Source of the DNA: Gammaproteobacteria bacterium
Lineage (GTDB): Bacteria > Pseudomonadota > Gammaproteobacteria > Arenicellales > UBA868
DNA length: 34,180 bases
Direction: 5' to 3'
NCBI GenBank assembly: GCA_011523045.1
Contig: WTHR01000160.1
Coordinates: 1 to 34,180, forward strand
Shown here: piece by piece, positions 18,688 to 26,432 of the stretch
How the letters are laid out: the number at the start of each line of letters is the position of its first letter
How positions within the stretch are numbered: position 1 is the stretch's first letter
The notes under the pieces: model-generated
Database searches by the model: none
What the model was told of the DNA's origin: nothing
Seen by the model: the letters and a program-made list of their open reading frames with translations, nothing else
Translations under genes and position numbers: made by a program

Positions 18688-19632
18688 TCAATCACCTTGA
18701 CCCTCAGGATCGACACCGGGCCCAAAGCTTCGCCACGCAATAATCATGCAGTTTTCGTTGTCGTGTGGAATCGTCCACTTCGTGATGCTGGCTCGCTTGA
18801 AGTACTTTTCTTCACGACCTGTCTCCCACCATGCTCCCACTTGGCTAAATGAAGGCGAGATGGTTTCCTGTGACCGCACCCAGATTTTGTCCTCAATACG
18901 ATAGGTGAGCGTTGCATAAATCTTGTGGGGTTTTTCGTAAAACTGGGTTACAGGAGCAATACCCCAGGTATCACCGAAATGAATATCAGTCACTCGCGCA
19001 TGTAGAAATACGGTGTGCCAGGGATCCATTGTGTTTTCGCAAATTTGAAGCCAGTTGCAGGGATAATGAATCGAGTAAGGCACCATTTCGACGTCAGGCA
19101 ACATCGTTGTGTCCCATTTAGGGAAATCAGGTTGCTCGTCAGGAGGCCCCATATAGGCAAAAATTAGACCAAGATATTCAACGACAGGATAAGCCCCGTG
19201 ACATATCTTCTCGCTTAGTTTCGAATCTTGAGCTGGTGTTTCGAGAATGGTGCCATCAACGTCATAGAGCCAGCCGTGGTAGCAACATCTGAGACCTTGT
19301 TCCTCGATCACACCAAACTCAAGAGAAGCGTTGCGGTGACTGCAGTGGAGATGCAATAGCCCCAGTGTTCCCTGTTTGTTACGAAACACAACAAGGTCTT
19401 CGCCGAGAATGCGAATACGAAGAGGCACATCGCTGAGTTCACTGCCGAGTGCAACGGGGATCCAGAACCGACGAAAATACTCGCCGCAGGGCGTCCCCGG
19501 GCCTACGTGCGTAAGTTCGTTATCTTCAATAGGCCGCTTTGCTTTGTGGTATCCACCGAAGGCGACTTGAATATTATTTTTATAACTTCTCGTTTCCTTG
19601 AGGTAGGCGCTTTGTGGTAAATCGTTTGACAA
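18688..19632 (-). CDS. Rieske oxygenase alpha subunit, N-terminal part, stopped by in-frame TGA
   Basis: These 314 residues hold a Rieske [2Fe-2S] domain and most of the catalytic domain of an aromatic-ring-hydroxylating-type oxygenase. The cluster ligands are Cys97/His99 (CSHRNASLE) and Cys116/His119 (RCCYHGW). Two iron-binding histidines, His206 and His211, follow in ENTMDPWHTVFLH. The start is TTG 19632, with GAGGA 8 nt upstream and no usable ATG. The frame ends at TGA 18688-18690 and continues open after it. Related enzymes hydroxylate or demethylate aromatic acids, phenoxy compounds or amines; the substrate is unknown. The product as read lacks the predicted third iron ligand and is probably inactive unless the stop is read through. 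Confidence 0.85.
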   Translation of the reverse strand: MSNDLPQSAYLKETRSYKNNIQVAFGGYHKAKRPIEDNELTHVGPGTPCGEYFRRFWIPVALGSELSDVPLRIRILGEDLVVFRNKQGTLGLLHLHCSHRNASLEFGVIEEQGLRCCYHGWLYDVDGTILETPAQDSKLSEKICHGAYPVVEYLGLIFAYMGPPDEQPDFPKWDTTMLPDVEMVPYSIHYPCNWLQICENTMDPWHTVFLHARVTDIHFGDTWGIAPVTQFYEKPHKIYATLTYRIEDKIWVRSQETISPSFSQVGAWWETGREEKYFKRASITKWTIPHDNENCMIIAWRSFGPGVDPEGQGD

Positions 19633-19689
19633 TGAGAGGGTCCTCGTGAGAAATCCTGTTTTAAGTTCGATTTAAATTAAACAATGATT

Positions 19690-19719
19690 CTTATGTTCGT
19701 AGGGGGGATTAGTTGCCAA
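19690..19719 (-). promoter_or_regulatory. Candidate sigma-70 promoter for the Rieske-ABC operon
   Basis: On the minus strand TTGGCA (19719-19714, 5 of 6 matches) and CATAAG (19695-19690, 4 of 6) are separated by 18 nt. They lie about 60 bases before the TTG start. A perfect 10-bp palindrome gttaattaac (19722-19731) abuts the upstream side of the -35 element, where an activator such as the FixJ-type regulator could bind. Confidence 0.4.
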
Positions 19720-19721
19720 GC

Positions 19722-19810
19722 GTTAATTAACTACCTGTCAGATTGGGAAGTCGATTGGTGGAAACCCGATTTGATATAGGACATCTACCCATTACAAAAA
19801 ATGTGGTAAT
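19722..19810. promoter_or_regulatory. Operator-like repeats in the divergent Rieske/dehydrogenase spacer
   Basis: Two symmetric elements lie in the spacer. The first is the palindrome gttaattaac (19722-19731). The second is the inverted repeat attac-N10-gtaat (19791-19795 and 19806-19810), which ends 37 bases before the dehydrogenase ATG. Both fit regulator sites serving the two divergent transcripts. No regulator can be assigned. Confidence 0.3.
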
Positions 19811-19847
19811 AAATAAACTCCCCCAGTAGCCAGAGGTGCCGATTGAA

Positions 19848-20837
19848 ATGCCAATTAGAAGCGATTCATCAGCCTTTCGTATTGCCTGTGCGGTGTCTAT
19901 GGGTATGAGCGCTATTCGACAGGAATTGGCCACGATCTCTCAAGTTGAGATTGTTGATCTCTCTCCGCGTTCCGAAGGCATTGGGATTGATCATGAATGC
20001 CGAGGCTTAGTGATTTATGCGAGCCAATTCTCTTCGTCAATAGTAGATTGGATTCACAAAAATCCTCTGGAGTGGATTCATTTGGTTACTGCGGGCTCCG
20101 ATCCACTAGATGCCATAAATATTTCCGATAGTCTTCATCTTTCGTCAAGCGGTCATTTATGGGCGGGCACAGTTGCAGAGCATGCGCTAGCAATGCTCCT
20201 TACATTAAGTCGGGGGATGAATGTCAGCATTCAGACAATTCAAACTGATCAATGGTCTCGCGAAGAGATCATTTCTCGACTTCACAGGATTAAAGATCTC
20301 AACTTTTTAGTTGTAGGGTATGGCCGAATTGGCTCTAAGATTGGGGCAAGCGTGAAGAATCTTGGCGCTCAGGTAACAGGGGTCGCCTTAACAGAACGAA
20401 GTGTTGACGGCATCAGCGTCTATAAAATGGCGGATCTTGACACTCTCATACCTCACGCCGACGTGATTTTTCTTTCAGTTCCTCTTAACCCTCAAACTCA
20501 TCACCTGATTTCAAAAGTTCAGTTTGATTTGATGAGAAAAAGTGTGTTCCTGATTAATGTTTCGCGAGGGGGTGTTTTGGATGAAGAAGCCCTTTATCAA
20601 ACTTTAGTCAACGGGAAACTCAGGGGTGCTGGACTCGACGTATTTGAGAATGAGCCGTTGCCGCTCAAGCACCCGCTACGATCACTGGATAATGTTCTGC
20701 TGACCCCTCATGTGGCGGGATTTGGAGAAAAAGATATTCAGCAAGCGGTTGCCCAAAACGTGAGAGATAATCTTCTGGACATTCTGGCTGGTCGCCCACC
20801 GAGAGACCAGATAAGCATAGGTCCAAAAACACAATGA
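19848..20837 (+). CDS. D-isomer-specific 2-hydroxyacid dehydrogenase (copy A)
   Basis: This NAD(P)-dependent oxidoreductase (329 residues) interconverts a D-2-hydroxyacid and a 2-oxoacid. The nucleotide motif GYGRIG is at residues 157-162. The catalytic set is Arg240 (NVSRGG), Glu269 (FENEPLP) and His288 (LTPHVAG). ATG 19848 is preferred over an in-frame GTG at 19836; AGAGG (19832-19836) lies 11 nt before it. The N-terminal lobe is diverged. It diverges from the Rieske-ABC operon and is followed 12 bases later by the SDR. It could reduce an oxo-acid released from the imported substrate; this is inference. Confidence 0.88.
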   Translation: MPIRSDSSAFRIACAVSMGMSAIRQELATISQVEIVDLSPRSEGIGIDHECRGLVIYASQFSSSIVDWIHKNPLEWIHLVTAGSDPLDAINISDSLHLSSSGHLWAGTVAEHALAMLLTLSRGMNVSIQTIQTDQWSREEIISRLHRIKDLNFLVVGYGRIGSKIGASVKNLGAQVTGVALTERSVDGISVYKMADLDTLIPHADVIFLSVPLNPQTHHLISKVQFDLMRKSVFLINVSRGGVLDEEALYQTLVNGKLRGAGLDVFENEPLPLKHPLRSLDNVLLTPHVAGFGEKDIQQAVAQNVRDNLLDILAGRPPRDQISIGPKTQ

Positions 20838-20849
20838 AAGATTCCAATC

Positions 20850-21575
20850 ATGAATGATCAGTTCACGCTGGTGACAGGAGCCAGTAAGGGTATCGGGCGG
20901 GCCTGCGCTGAGCGATTAGCTGGCGCCGGATTCAACGTTATCGGTCTTGCCAGAAAACAGCCTAGTGAGGAGTTTCCGGGGGAGTTTTATGAAGTAGATG
21001 TTGCTGACAGGGAAGCTTTGACAGCCTTTCTTAAGTGGCTCACTAAAGAAAAGCCGGTGGTGAATCTGATCAACAACGTTGGTCTAGCGGGTCCAGAATT
21101 GCTCCAAGATGTTACTTCCGAGACTTTGGATCGAGTGATAGAAACTAATCTGGTCTCCGCGATTCTCTGCGCAAAATATTGCAGTGGGGCAATGAAAAAA
21201 TCTAGGCAAGGCAGAATTATCAACATCTCAACTGAACTTATTCTTGGGGCTCCGACCCGAACCGCTTATGGCGGTGCAAAAGCAGCTTTGGCAAGTGTTT
21301 CGAGAACTTGGGCGCTGGAACTTGCGCAATTTGGCATTACCGTCAATACGATCGCGCCTGGCCCAGTGGATACAGAGTTTTTTCTTCAGAATAATCCTGT
21401 GGGTAGTGATATTCGACAGCAGAAGTTGGATCGGATTCCACTTGGTCGATTTGCAACCCCCGCAGACATCGCCAATCTCGCTAATTTTTTAATGTCGCCC
21501 GAGGCGGCCTACATCACGGGCCAGATCTTCCATATTGATGGCGGCTCAAGTATTGCGAGTGCACCCCTGTTTTAG
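20850..21575 (+). CDS. Short-chain dehydrogenase/reductase (classical SDR)
   Basis: This classical SDR of 241 residues is a cytoplasmic NAD(P)-dependent alcohol/ketone oxidoreductase. Visible are TGASKGIG (9-16), NNVG (NNAG variant, 75-78), Asn100, Ser127 and the YxxxK pair Tyr140/Lys144. The C-terminus ITGQIFHIDGGSS is typical of FabG-like members. It lies 12 bases after dehydrogenase A in the same direction and its stop overlaps the convergent DMT gene by 4 bases. Substrate unknown. Its placement suggests a second oxidation or reduction step in the same pathway. Confidence 0.9.
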   Translation: MNDQFTLVTGASKGIGRACAERLAGAGFNVIGLARKQPSEEFPGEFYEVDVADREALTAFLKWLTKEKPVVNLINNVGLAGPELLQDVTSETLDRVIETNLVSAILCAKYCSGAMKKSRQGRIINISTELILGAPTRTAYGGAKAALASVSRTWALELAQFGITVNTIAPGPVDTEFFLQNNPVGSDIRQQKLDRIPLGRFATPADIANLANFLMSPEAAYITGQIFHIDGGSSIASAPLF

Positions 21576-22480
21576 TCATTAGCGCTTTCTACGGATTGAT
21601 GTCTCGTATTTACGAGGTAGAGACCCGAGAAGATCGCCAGTGTCGCGACAATGAATGCCAGCGTCAGCTGTTCGCTAAAAAGCAGCATTCCCCAGATTAC
21701 GCCAGTAATCGCGATGATGTAACTACTGAAGCTGTAAAAAACAGGCCCTGCGAGATCAATTATCTTAAAAAGCAAAGCGTAAGCAGTTGCGCCGATGATT
21801 CCATGGAGAATGATGAGACCATCGGTAAGGTCTGGGGTAACCCAGAGAAGATGAACCTGCTGCGTGGCAAGGCTTATGGGCAAGAGGACGGCAAAGGATA
21901 CCAGTTGCGTCGCGCCTGCCATCAACAATGGATGCTCTGGTGAAGATATGCGACAACTTACATAAACGCTCATACTGGCATAAAGAACTGGACAAAGTAG
22001 AGCAACCAAGTAAAAACTGTTAATTGAAGTAATGGACTCTTGACCGCTAAGGGCGATCAGGATTCCTCCGAAAAAACCAAAAGCAAGTCCAATAAGGCGC
22101 CGCGGCTCAATTGTGTCTCTGCTGAGGCCGAGGAGCAAAGCGTACGTGAAGATCGGACCCAGAGTTAAGATCACCGCCATTGCGCCTGCGTTAATGTTTT
22201 CTATGGCAATAAAAAAAAGTACGTTTGGCACGGATGCGCCGACCGTGCCACAAAACAAATAATGAATGCCAGCTTGTCTGAATGATGGGAAACGTCGGGT
22301 TTTCAAGAAGCCAGCAGCAAGTAAGATAAGTGCAGCGATTAATGCCTGCCACATCGCATAGCTGATTGCTGGAACATCGTTGATCGCTACAAATTTAGCG
22401 AGGCTGGTGGCGCCGCCTCGAATTGTTCCCAGTAATAAGAGAAGGTAAAGCGCTAGCGAAAAGATGGAGGCAACTTTCAC
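21572..22480 (-). CDS. EamA/DMT family permease (third in window)
   Basis: This DMT permease of 302 residues has ten predicted helices in two EamA halves (YAMWQALIAALILLAAGF; ENINAGAMAVILTLGPIFTY; FSEQLTLAFIVATLAIFSG). It is an inner-membrane, probably exporting, metabolite carrier. Its substrate is unknown, and its sequence differs from both permeases near 10.3-12 kb. Its end overlaps the end of the SDR gene. Upstream, 41 bases away, is the response-regulator gene on the same strand, so kinase, regulator and permease could share one transcript. Confidence 0.88.
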   Translation of the reverse strand: MKVASIFSLALYLLLLLGTIRGGATSLAKFVAINDVPAISYAMWQALIAALILLAAGFLKTRRFPSFRQAGIHYLFCGTVGASVPNVLFFIAIENINAGAMAVILTLGPIFTYALLLGLSRDTIEPRRLIGLAFGFFGGILIALSGQESITSINSFYLVALLCPVLYASMSVYVSCRISSPEHPLLMAGATQLVSFAVLLPISLATQQVHLLWVTPDLTDGLIILHGIIGATAYALLFKIIDLAGPVFYSFSSYIIAITGVIWGMLLFSEQLTLAFIVATLAIFSGLYLVNTRHQSVESAND

Positions 22481-22521
22481 TCGGAATTATCAGTCGAGAA
22501 CACTAAAAGCAGCACTAGCGT

Positions 22522-23133
22522 CTACTCGACTTTCAACGCAGCTATTCGAACAAGCTGTGCGAAAGAGGAGGCATCGAGTTTGCGCATAATGCTAGATCTG
22601 TGACGTTCGATAGTTTTGGAGGAGAGCGAAAAATGCTCCGCCACCTGCTTGTTGGATTTGCCGGAGACTAAAAGATTAAGCACTTCTTCTTCACGAGGAG
22701 TCAGCAGCTCCAGGGCGGTATGAATGGATTGGCGTTTTTCTCTCTCCTTTCGTTCCGATAGGTCGAAACTAATAGCTTGATTAATTGCTTCAATTAAGAT
22801 GTTGTCGTTACAGGGTTTTTCCAAAAAATCAAAAACCCCTTGTTTAAGCGCTCGAACCGCAACAGGCACATCTCCATGCCCAGTGATAATGATGATTGGC
22901 TCCAGGATAGACCGCTGCCTCATTACATCGAGAGCCTCTAGTCCACTTAGTCCGGGCATTCGCAGGTCTAGAATTATGCAGCCAGGACCTCTGTCGGAGT
23001 AGGCCTGTAAAAAAGCATCAGCAGATGCATACTCGATACCGACAAGGTCGACCGATTCGACTAAAAACCTCGTTGATGCCCGAACCGAGTCATCGTCATC
23101 AATGATGTGAACACAGAACGGTGAGTCAGTCAT
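22522..23133 (-). CDS. Response regulator, FixJ/TodT type
   Basis: This DNA-binding response regulator has 203 residues from ATG 23133. The receiver domain has the acidic pocket DDDD (12-15), phospho-acceptor Asp56 (IILDLRMPG), Thr84 (ITGHGD) and Lys106 (LEKP). A LuxR-type helix-turn-helix follows at about 135-195 (LTPREEEVLNLLVSG, NKQVAEHFSLSSKTIERHR). The FixJ/TodT/StyR group includes activators of aromatic catabolism and of nitrogen or oxygen responses. An upstream extension to 23217 exists in frame but is antisense-like read-through of the kinase gene. The start overlaps the kinase stop by 8 bases, so the two form a coupled pair. Confidence 0.93.
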   Translation of the reverse strand: MTDSPFCVHIIDDDDSVRASTRFLVESVDLVGIEYASADAFLQAYSDRGPGCIILDLRMPGLSGLEALDVMRQRSILEPIIIITGHGDVPVAVRALKQGVFDFLEKPCNDNILIEAINQAISFDLSERKEREKRQSIHTALELLTPREEEVLNLLVSGKSNKQVAEHFSLSSKTIERHRSSIMRKLDASSFAQLVRIAALKVE

Positions 23134-25111
23134 GCTGGTAGCGTAACAAGGTGAATCGAAAGCAGCACCCCGGCTCATCGGTGTCCACCAGGTGCAGGCG
23201 ACCCCCGTGACCCTCAATGATTGTTTGGCTGATAGACAAACCCATACCGAGGCCAGTCAGCTTGTTAGTGACGTACGGTTTGAATATATCATCGGCTATG
23301 GAGTCATCTATACCGGGTCCATTGTCTTTTACTAACACCTCGTAGAAACGGTCGTTGACTGGTTTGACAAGAACTTCAATCAGAGGTGGTTTAGTACCCG
23401 ACAGAGCAAAAGAATCGATTGAATTTTTCAATAGATTGAACATGACTTGTTCAATTTCGATTCGGCTTACGAGAACGTCCGCGCCTCCATCAGGAAACCG
23501 CATTTCTGCTCGAACGTTATGCTGCTTAATGAGGCTATGGAGGAGTTGAAATACGTCTTGAACAATATCTTGAAATGATTCCTTCTGGGAGGGAGGTTGC
23601 CTACGAGAAACGAAATCACGCACGTGACTGATTATGTCCTTGGATCTTGTACCCGCATCTCGAATTTGAGCAAGAGCAGTACCGAGGTCTGCAGGAAGGT
23701 GCTGTTCTGTATCGAGGCGTCTAAGAAGTCCATTTGCGTAGTTAACGATTACAGCCAACGGCTGGCTCAGTTCATGAGCAAGCGCTGATGCCATTTCGCC
23801 CATCGAAGCGCGACGCAAAACGTGTGCGAGTTCCGCTTCATTTTTCTGACGTTGTGCTTCCGACTGCTTGCTATCAGTGATGTCAGTTCGAATGCTTACC
23901 ACACCACCATCCGCTGTCTCGCGATCCGTAGATCGTATCCATCGACCTCCAGATAGTTCTATATCGTGAACCTCGTCGACGTTAGGAAATGAGCTTAGCC
24001 TCTCTTCGATCCATCGTTCGGGACCGCTCTCATCAGAGATAACTTCACCCGCATTGACGCTCGTGGCGATAATTTCCTTAAACGTTTTCCCTTGCTCAAT
24101 CACTTGACCGGACTGAGGGAACATCTCTACCACCTGCTGATTGAATTCCACCAAGCGATGTTCGGCGTCAAACAGCATGAACCCGTCTGACATCGAATCA
24201 AGAGCATGATGTAGACGTTTTCGTTGTTGATCAAGCGCATTTTGAGCCTCGCGTGCCTCAGTAATGTCCTGAGCAGCAACAATAATTCGAGTCACTCGTT
24301 CGAGAGCGCGATCAAATTGGGGCCGACCATAGATCCGTAGCCACCGAACCTTTCCCTTTGCATCAATAACGCGAAACTCGTCTATCGAACTCTTGTTCGA
24401 CATGAGAGTCTCGATTCGGCTGTCTAGAATGTGCAGATCATCTTCGTGTGTGATTGGTCGCCAGAACCGAAAATCAGAGGCGTCAATACCGGGACCAAAT
24501 TCCTGACTAAGACGGCCTGTATGCCAAACAAGCCGCATCGCACCGTTTCCATCAACGTCATAAACGTAGATGAGATCGGACATCAATTCGGAAACAATAC
24601 GGTAGCGCTCTTCGCTTTCTTCTCGTGCCCGATTTTCTTTTGACAGTTCTTGGTTACGATGCCCTAACTCGGCAGTCGCATCTAAGATGCGTCTATCGAG
24701 TTCCGCGTTGATGGCACGTAACGCATCCTGCGCCCGATTTCGTTCAGAGACGTCTTGAACCAGAAAAAAGTAACCCAGAACCTGCCCGTTAGAACTGTCC
24801 GGAATGTAATTTAGATTTACTTGGCGAGTCTCACCATCAGGGTACTGGATCTCTCGCTCTTCGTTTACTTCTTTCCCGGCGAGCACCTGCCCAAGCAACC
24901 CTTCGACCGTTTGGTAGTGTTCTGCCGAAAATAACGTCTTCAGCTGCATACCCACAAGCTCATCTAATGGGCGCTGATACCACGTCTCTATGAGCTTGTT
25001 CGCATACACGATTCTAAGATCTAGATCCACATAGCCCACTAACGCAGGAAGAGAGTCCAGGATCTGGACAACCCTTGGGTATCCAACATTTTCATTACCG
25101 ATTGGATGCAT
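23126..25111 (-). CDS. Soluble three-PAS sensor histidine kinase
   Basis: This hybrid-free sensor kinase of 661 residues has no transmembrane segment, so it senses in the cytoplasm. PAS 1 covers about 10-125 (LPALVGYVDLDLRIVYANK), followed by a coiled coil at 125-170. PAS 2 is at about 165-290 with a PAC end (VAAQDITEARE), and PAS 3 at about 298-415 (MSDGFMLFDAEHRLVEFN). HisKA carries phospho-His446 (ALAHELSQPLA, the DctB/FixL type). The ATPase domain has N563 (NLLKNS), DNGPG 596-600 and GLGMGL 620-625. No haem-ligand His of FixL could be assigned confidently. It pairs with the FixJ-type regulator and diverges from the signal-less binding protein. TodS-like sensing of the pathway substrate is inferred. 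Confidence 0.92.
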   Translation of the reverse strand: MHPIGNENVGYPRVVQILDSLPALVGYVDLDLRIVYANKLIETWYQRPLDELVGMQLKTLFSAEHYQTVEGLLGQVLAGKEVNEEREIQYPDGETRQVNLNYIPDSSNGQVLGYFFLVQDVSERNRAQDALRAINAELDRRILDATAELGHRNQELSKENRAREESEERYRIVSELMSDLIYVYDVDGNGAMRLVWHTGRLSQEFGPGIDASDFRFWRPITHEDDLHILDSRIETLMSNKSSIDEFRVIDAKGKVRWLRIYGRPQFDRALERVTRIIVAAQDITEAREAQNALDQQRKRLHHALDSMSDGFMLFDAEHRLVEFNQQVVEMFPQSGQVIEQGKTFKEIIATSVNAGEVISDESGPERWIEERLSSFPNVDEVHDIELSGGRWIRSTDRETADGGVVSIRTDITDSKQSEAQRQKNEAELAHVLRRASMGEMASALAHELSQPLAVIVNYANGLLRRLDTEQHLPADLGTALAQIRDAGTRSKDIISHVRDFVSRRQPPSQKESFQDIVQDVFQLLHSLIKQHNVRAEMRFPDGGADVLVSRIEIEQVMFNLLKNSIDSFALSGTKPPLIEVLVKPVNDRFYEVLVKDNGPGIDDSIADDIFKPYVTNKLTGLGMGLSISQTIIEGHGGRLHLVDTDEPGCCFRFTLLRYQHD

Positions 25112-25153
25112 AGTTCAGCTGCTGTGGTCTATGTTAAAAACATTAAATCGCAT

Positions 25154-25182
25154 TTGATCCACTGGAAAGCTTGTAGTATAGA
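25154..25182 (+). promoter_or_regulatory. Candidate sigma-70 promoter for the signal-less binding-protein gene
   Basis: TTGATC (25154-25159) and TATAGA (25177-25182) have an ideal 17-nt spacer, each with 4 of 6 consensus matches. Initiation near 25189 would leave a 60-nt leader before ATG 25249. It lies in the 137-base divergent spacer shared with the kinase gene. Confidence 0.4.
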
Positions 25183-25248
25183 GTTGGATGGAAACTCAAA
25201 CCCTCCCCACAGCACCAAGGCTCCACTATCGCTGATAACGACCCGACG

Positions 25249-26307
25249 ATGAATAAATTTTCGCTTTATTGTTGGGAGGGGTATGAGGTGAGGGAGATAC
25301 TTGGGAAGTTTGCTGAGTCCCGTGGATTACATGTCGAATCCGAGAACTTGACCTCGGACTCAGAGGCGTCATCAAGGGTGATTTTGGGGAAAGCCAAAAA
25401 CCCGTCGATACTGAATATCAACAACCCATTTCCGCGCAAAAGACTCTTCCCGGCAAAACGAATTCACGCCCTTGATCGCGGCCATCTGCCTGAGTGGACT
25501 GCGACGATACTTCCATGGACAAAATCGCTCTGTGAGTGGGGCTACAGTGACACGGGTGAACTGATTGGTATTCCTCAGCGCTTTGGCCCGTTTAACTTCG
25601 TTATTAATACCACGCTGATCTCCCAGACCGTTGCGGAGAATGAGGGATTTTGCCTTTTAGCGACTCCCAAGTCGGCACCCAAATACGGTCTTTTGGTATT
25701 TCCGGAATTTAACGTATTCCATATTGCGCTATCGCTGGGATTAAACCCATTTTCTCCTCTTTCCAAGCAGGATAAACAGCGTTTCGAGTTCCAAGCGCAA
25801 CAGTGGTTTGATCATGCAGCATATATTTCTGACGACTGCAGAAAACTCAATACACGACTGACTGAGAGATCAATAAGCATGATTATGTCAGCGGGCATGT
25901 TTTCTTCCGGATATCTACGCCGCGAGGGTTTCCACGAGATTTATTGCATAACTCCAAAAAAAGGACCGATGGGCGGAAACGGCGGTATCTGTTTTGTTGA
26001 GTTAAATACGATCCCGGTGGATACCCCATCTTATGCCGATAGCATTGAATTTCTTGAAATGATCCTCAGTCCTACGATCACCAAGAGTGTGATCAGCAAT
26101 CAAGTTAACTGCAACCCTATTGTTCAGATGGGAGATCGTCGAATCTTTGATGAGCTAGATTCTGACTTACTCGAAGCGCTGCAGTGGGGCACACTCGAAG
26201 AGGATCTGGCGCGATGTGTGGAATACGACTTACCCCCTGACTTTGATGAATTGTTGGGCATAGTGAACACAACTATTGAACACTCAAAAGATGGACGTTG
26301 GCTTTAA
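25249..26307 (+). CDS. PotD-like solute-binding protein without signal peptide
   Basis: These 352 residues resemble a polyamine-type solute-binding protein along their length: FSLYCWEGYEVREILGKF at the N-terminus, GIPQRFGPFNFVINTTLI in the middle and SIEFLEMILSPTITKSVISN near the end. There is no signal peptide or lipobox. The first beta strand begins at residue 4, and the frame upstream is polar and closed by TAG 25174-25176 without another start. It is therefore expected to stay in the cytoplasm. The similarity is judged by eye and is distant. It diverges from the sensor kinase and precedes amidase 2. It could be a cytosolic ligand-binding or chaperone-like protein; that is conjecture. Confidence 0.7.
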   Translation: MNKFSLYCWEGYEVREILGKFAESRGLHVESENLTSDSEASSRVILGKAKNPSILNINNPFPRKRLFPAKRIHALDRGHLPEWTATILPWTKSLCEWGYSDTGELIGIPQRFGPFNFVINTTLISQTVAENEGFCLLATPKSAPKYGLLVFPEFNVFHIALSLGLNPFSPLSKQDKQRFEFQAQQWFDHAAYISDDCRKLNTRLTERSISMIMSAGMFSSGYLRREGFHEIYCITPKKGPMGGNGGICFVELNTIPVDTPSYADSIEFLEMILSPTITKSVISNQVNCNPIVQMGDRRIFDELDSDLLEALQWGTLEEDLARCVEYDLPPDFDELLGIVNTTIEHSKDGRWL

Positions 26308-26315
26308 GGCCTGGA

Positions 26316-26383
26316 CGCGGCGTCACCAGTGCCGCCGCGAAATGGTAAACCTCGATTCCCAAGTAGAAGTTTGGGGAATAGAG
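26316..26383 (+). promoter_or_regulatory. Two stem-loops between binding-protein gene and amidase 2
   Basis: The first stem is cgcggcg (26316-26322) with cgccgcg (26333-26339), a perfect all-GC 7-bp stem with a 10-nt loop. The second is formed by ctcgattcccaa (26351-26362) and ttggggaatagag (26371-26383), with single-base bulges. Neither is followed by a T-run, so they may modulate mRNA stability or coupling rather than terminate. Confidence 0.5.
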
Positions 26384-26432
26384 CGACACCGGCCTTGGGT
26401 TCCCGAAGGTAACTGTCTGGGCTGACCAATAA

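Noticed and set aside
18688-18690. Selenocysteine codon in the Rieske oxygenase
   Set aside because: The intact copy and the family have no Cys at this site, and the downstream stem lacks the loop features of a bacterial SECIS element.
23134-23217. N-terminal extension of the response regulator
   Set aside because: It overlaps the kinase ATPase-domain coding region; the receiver domain begins normally from ATG 23133.
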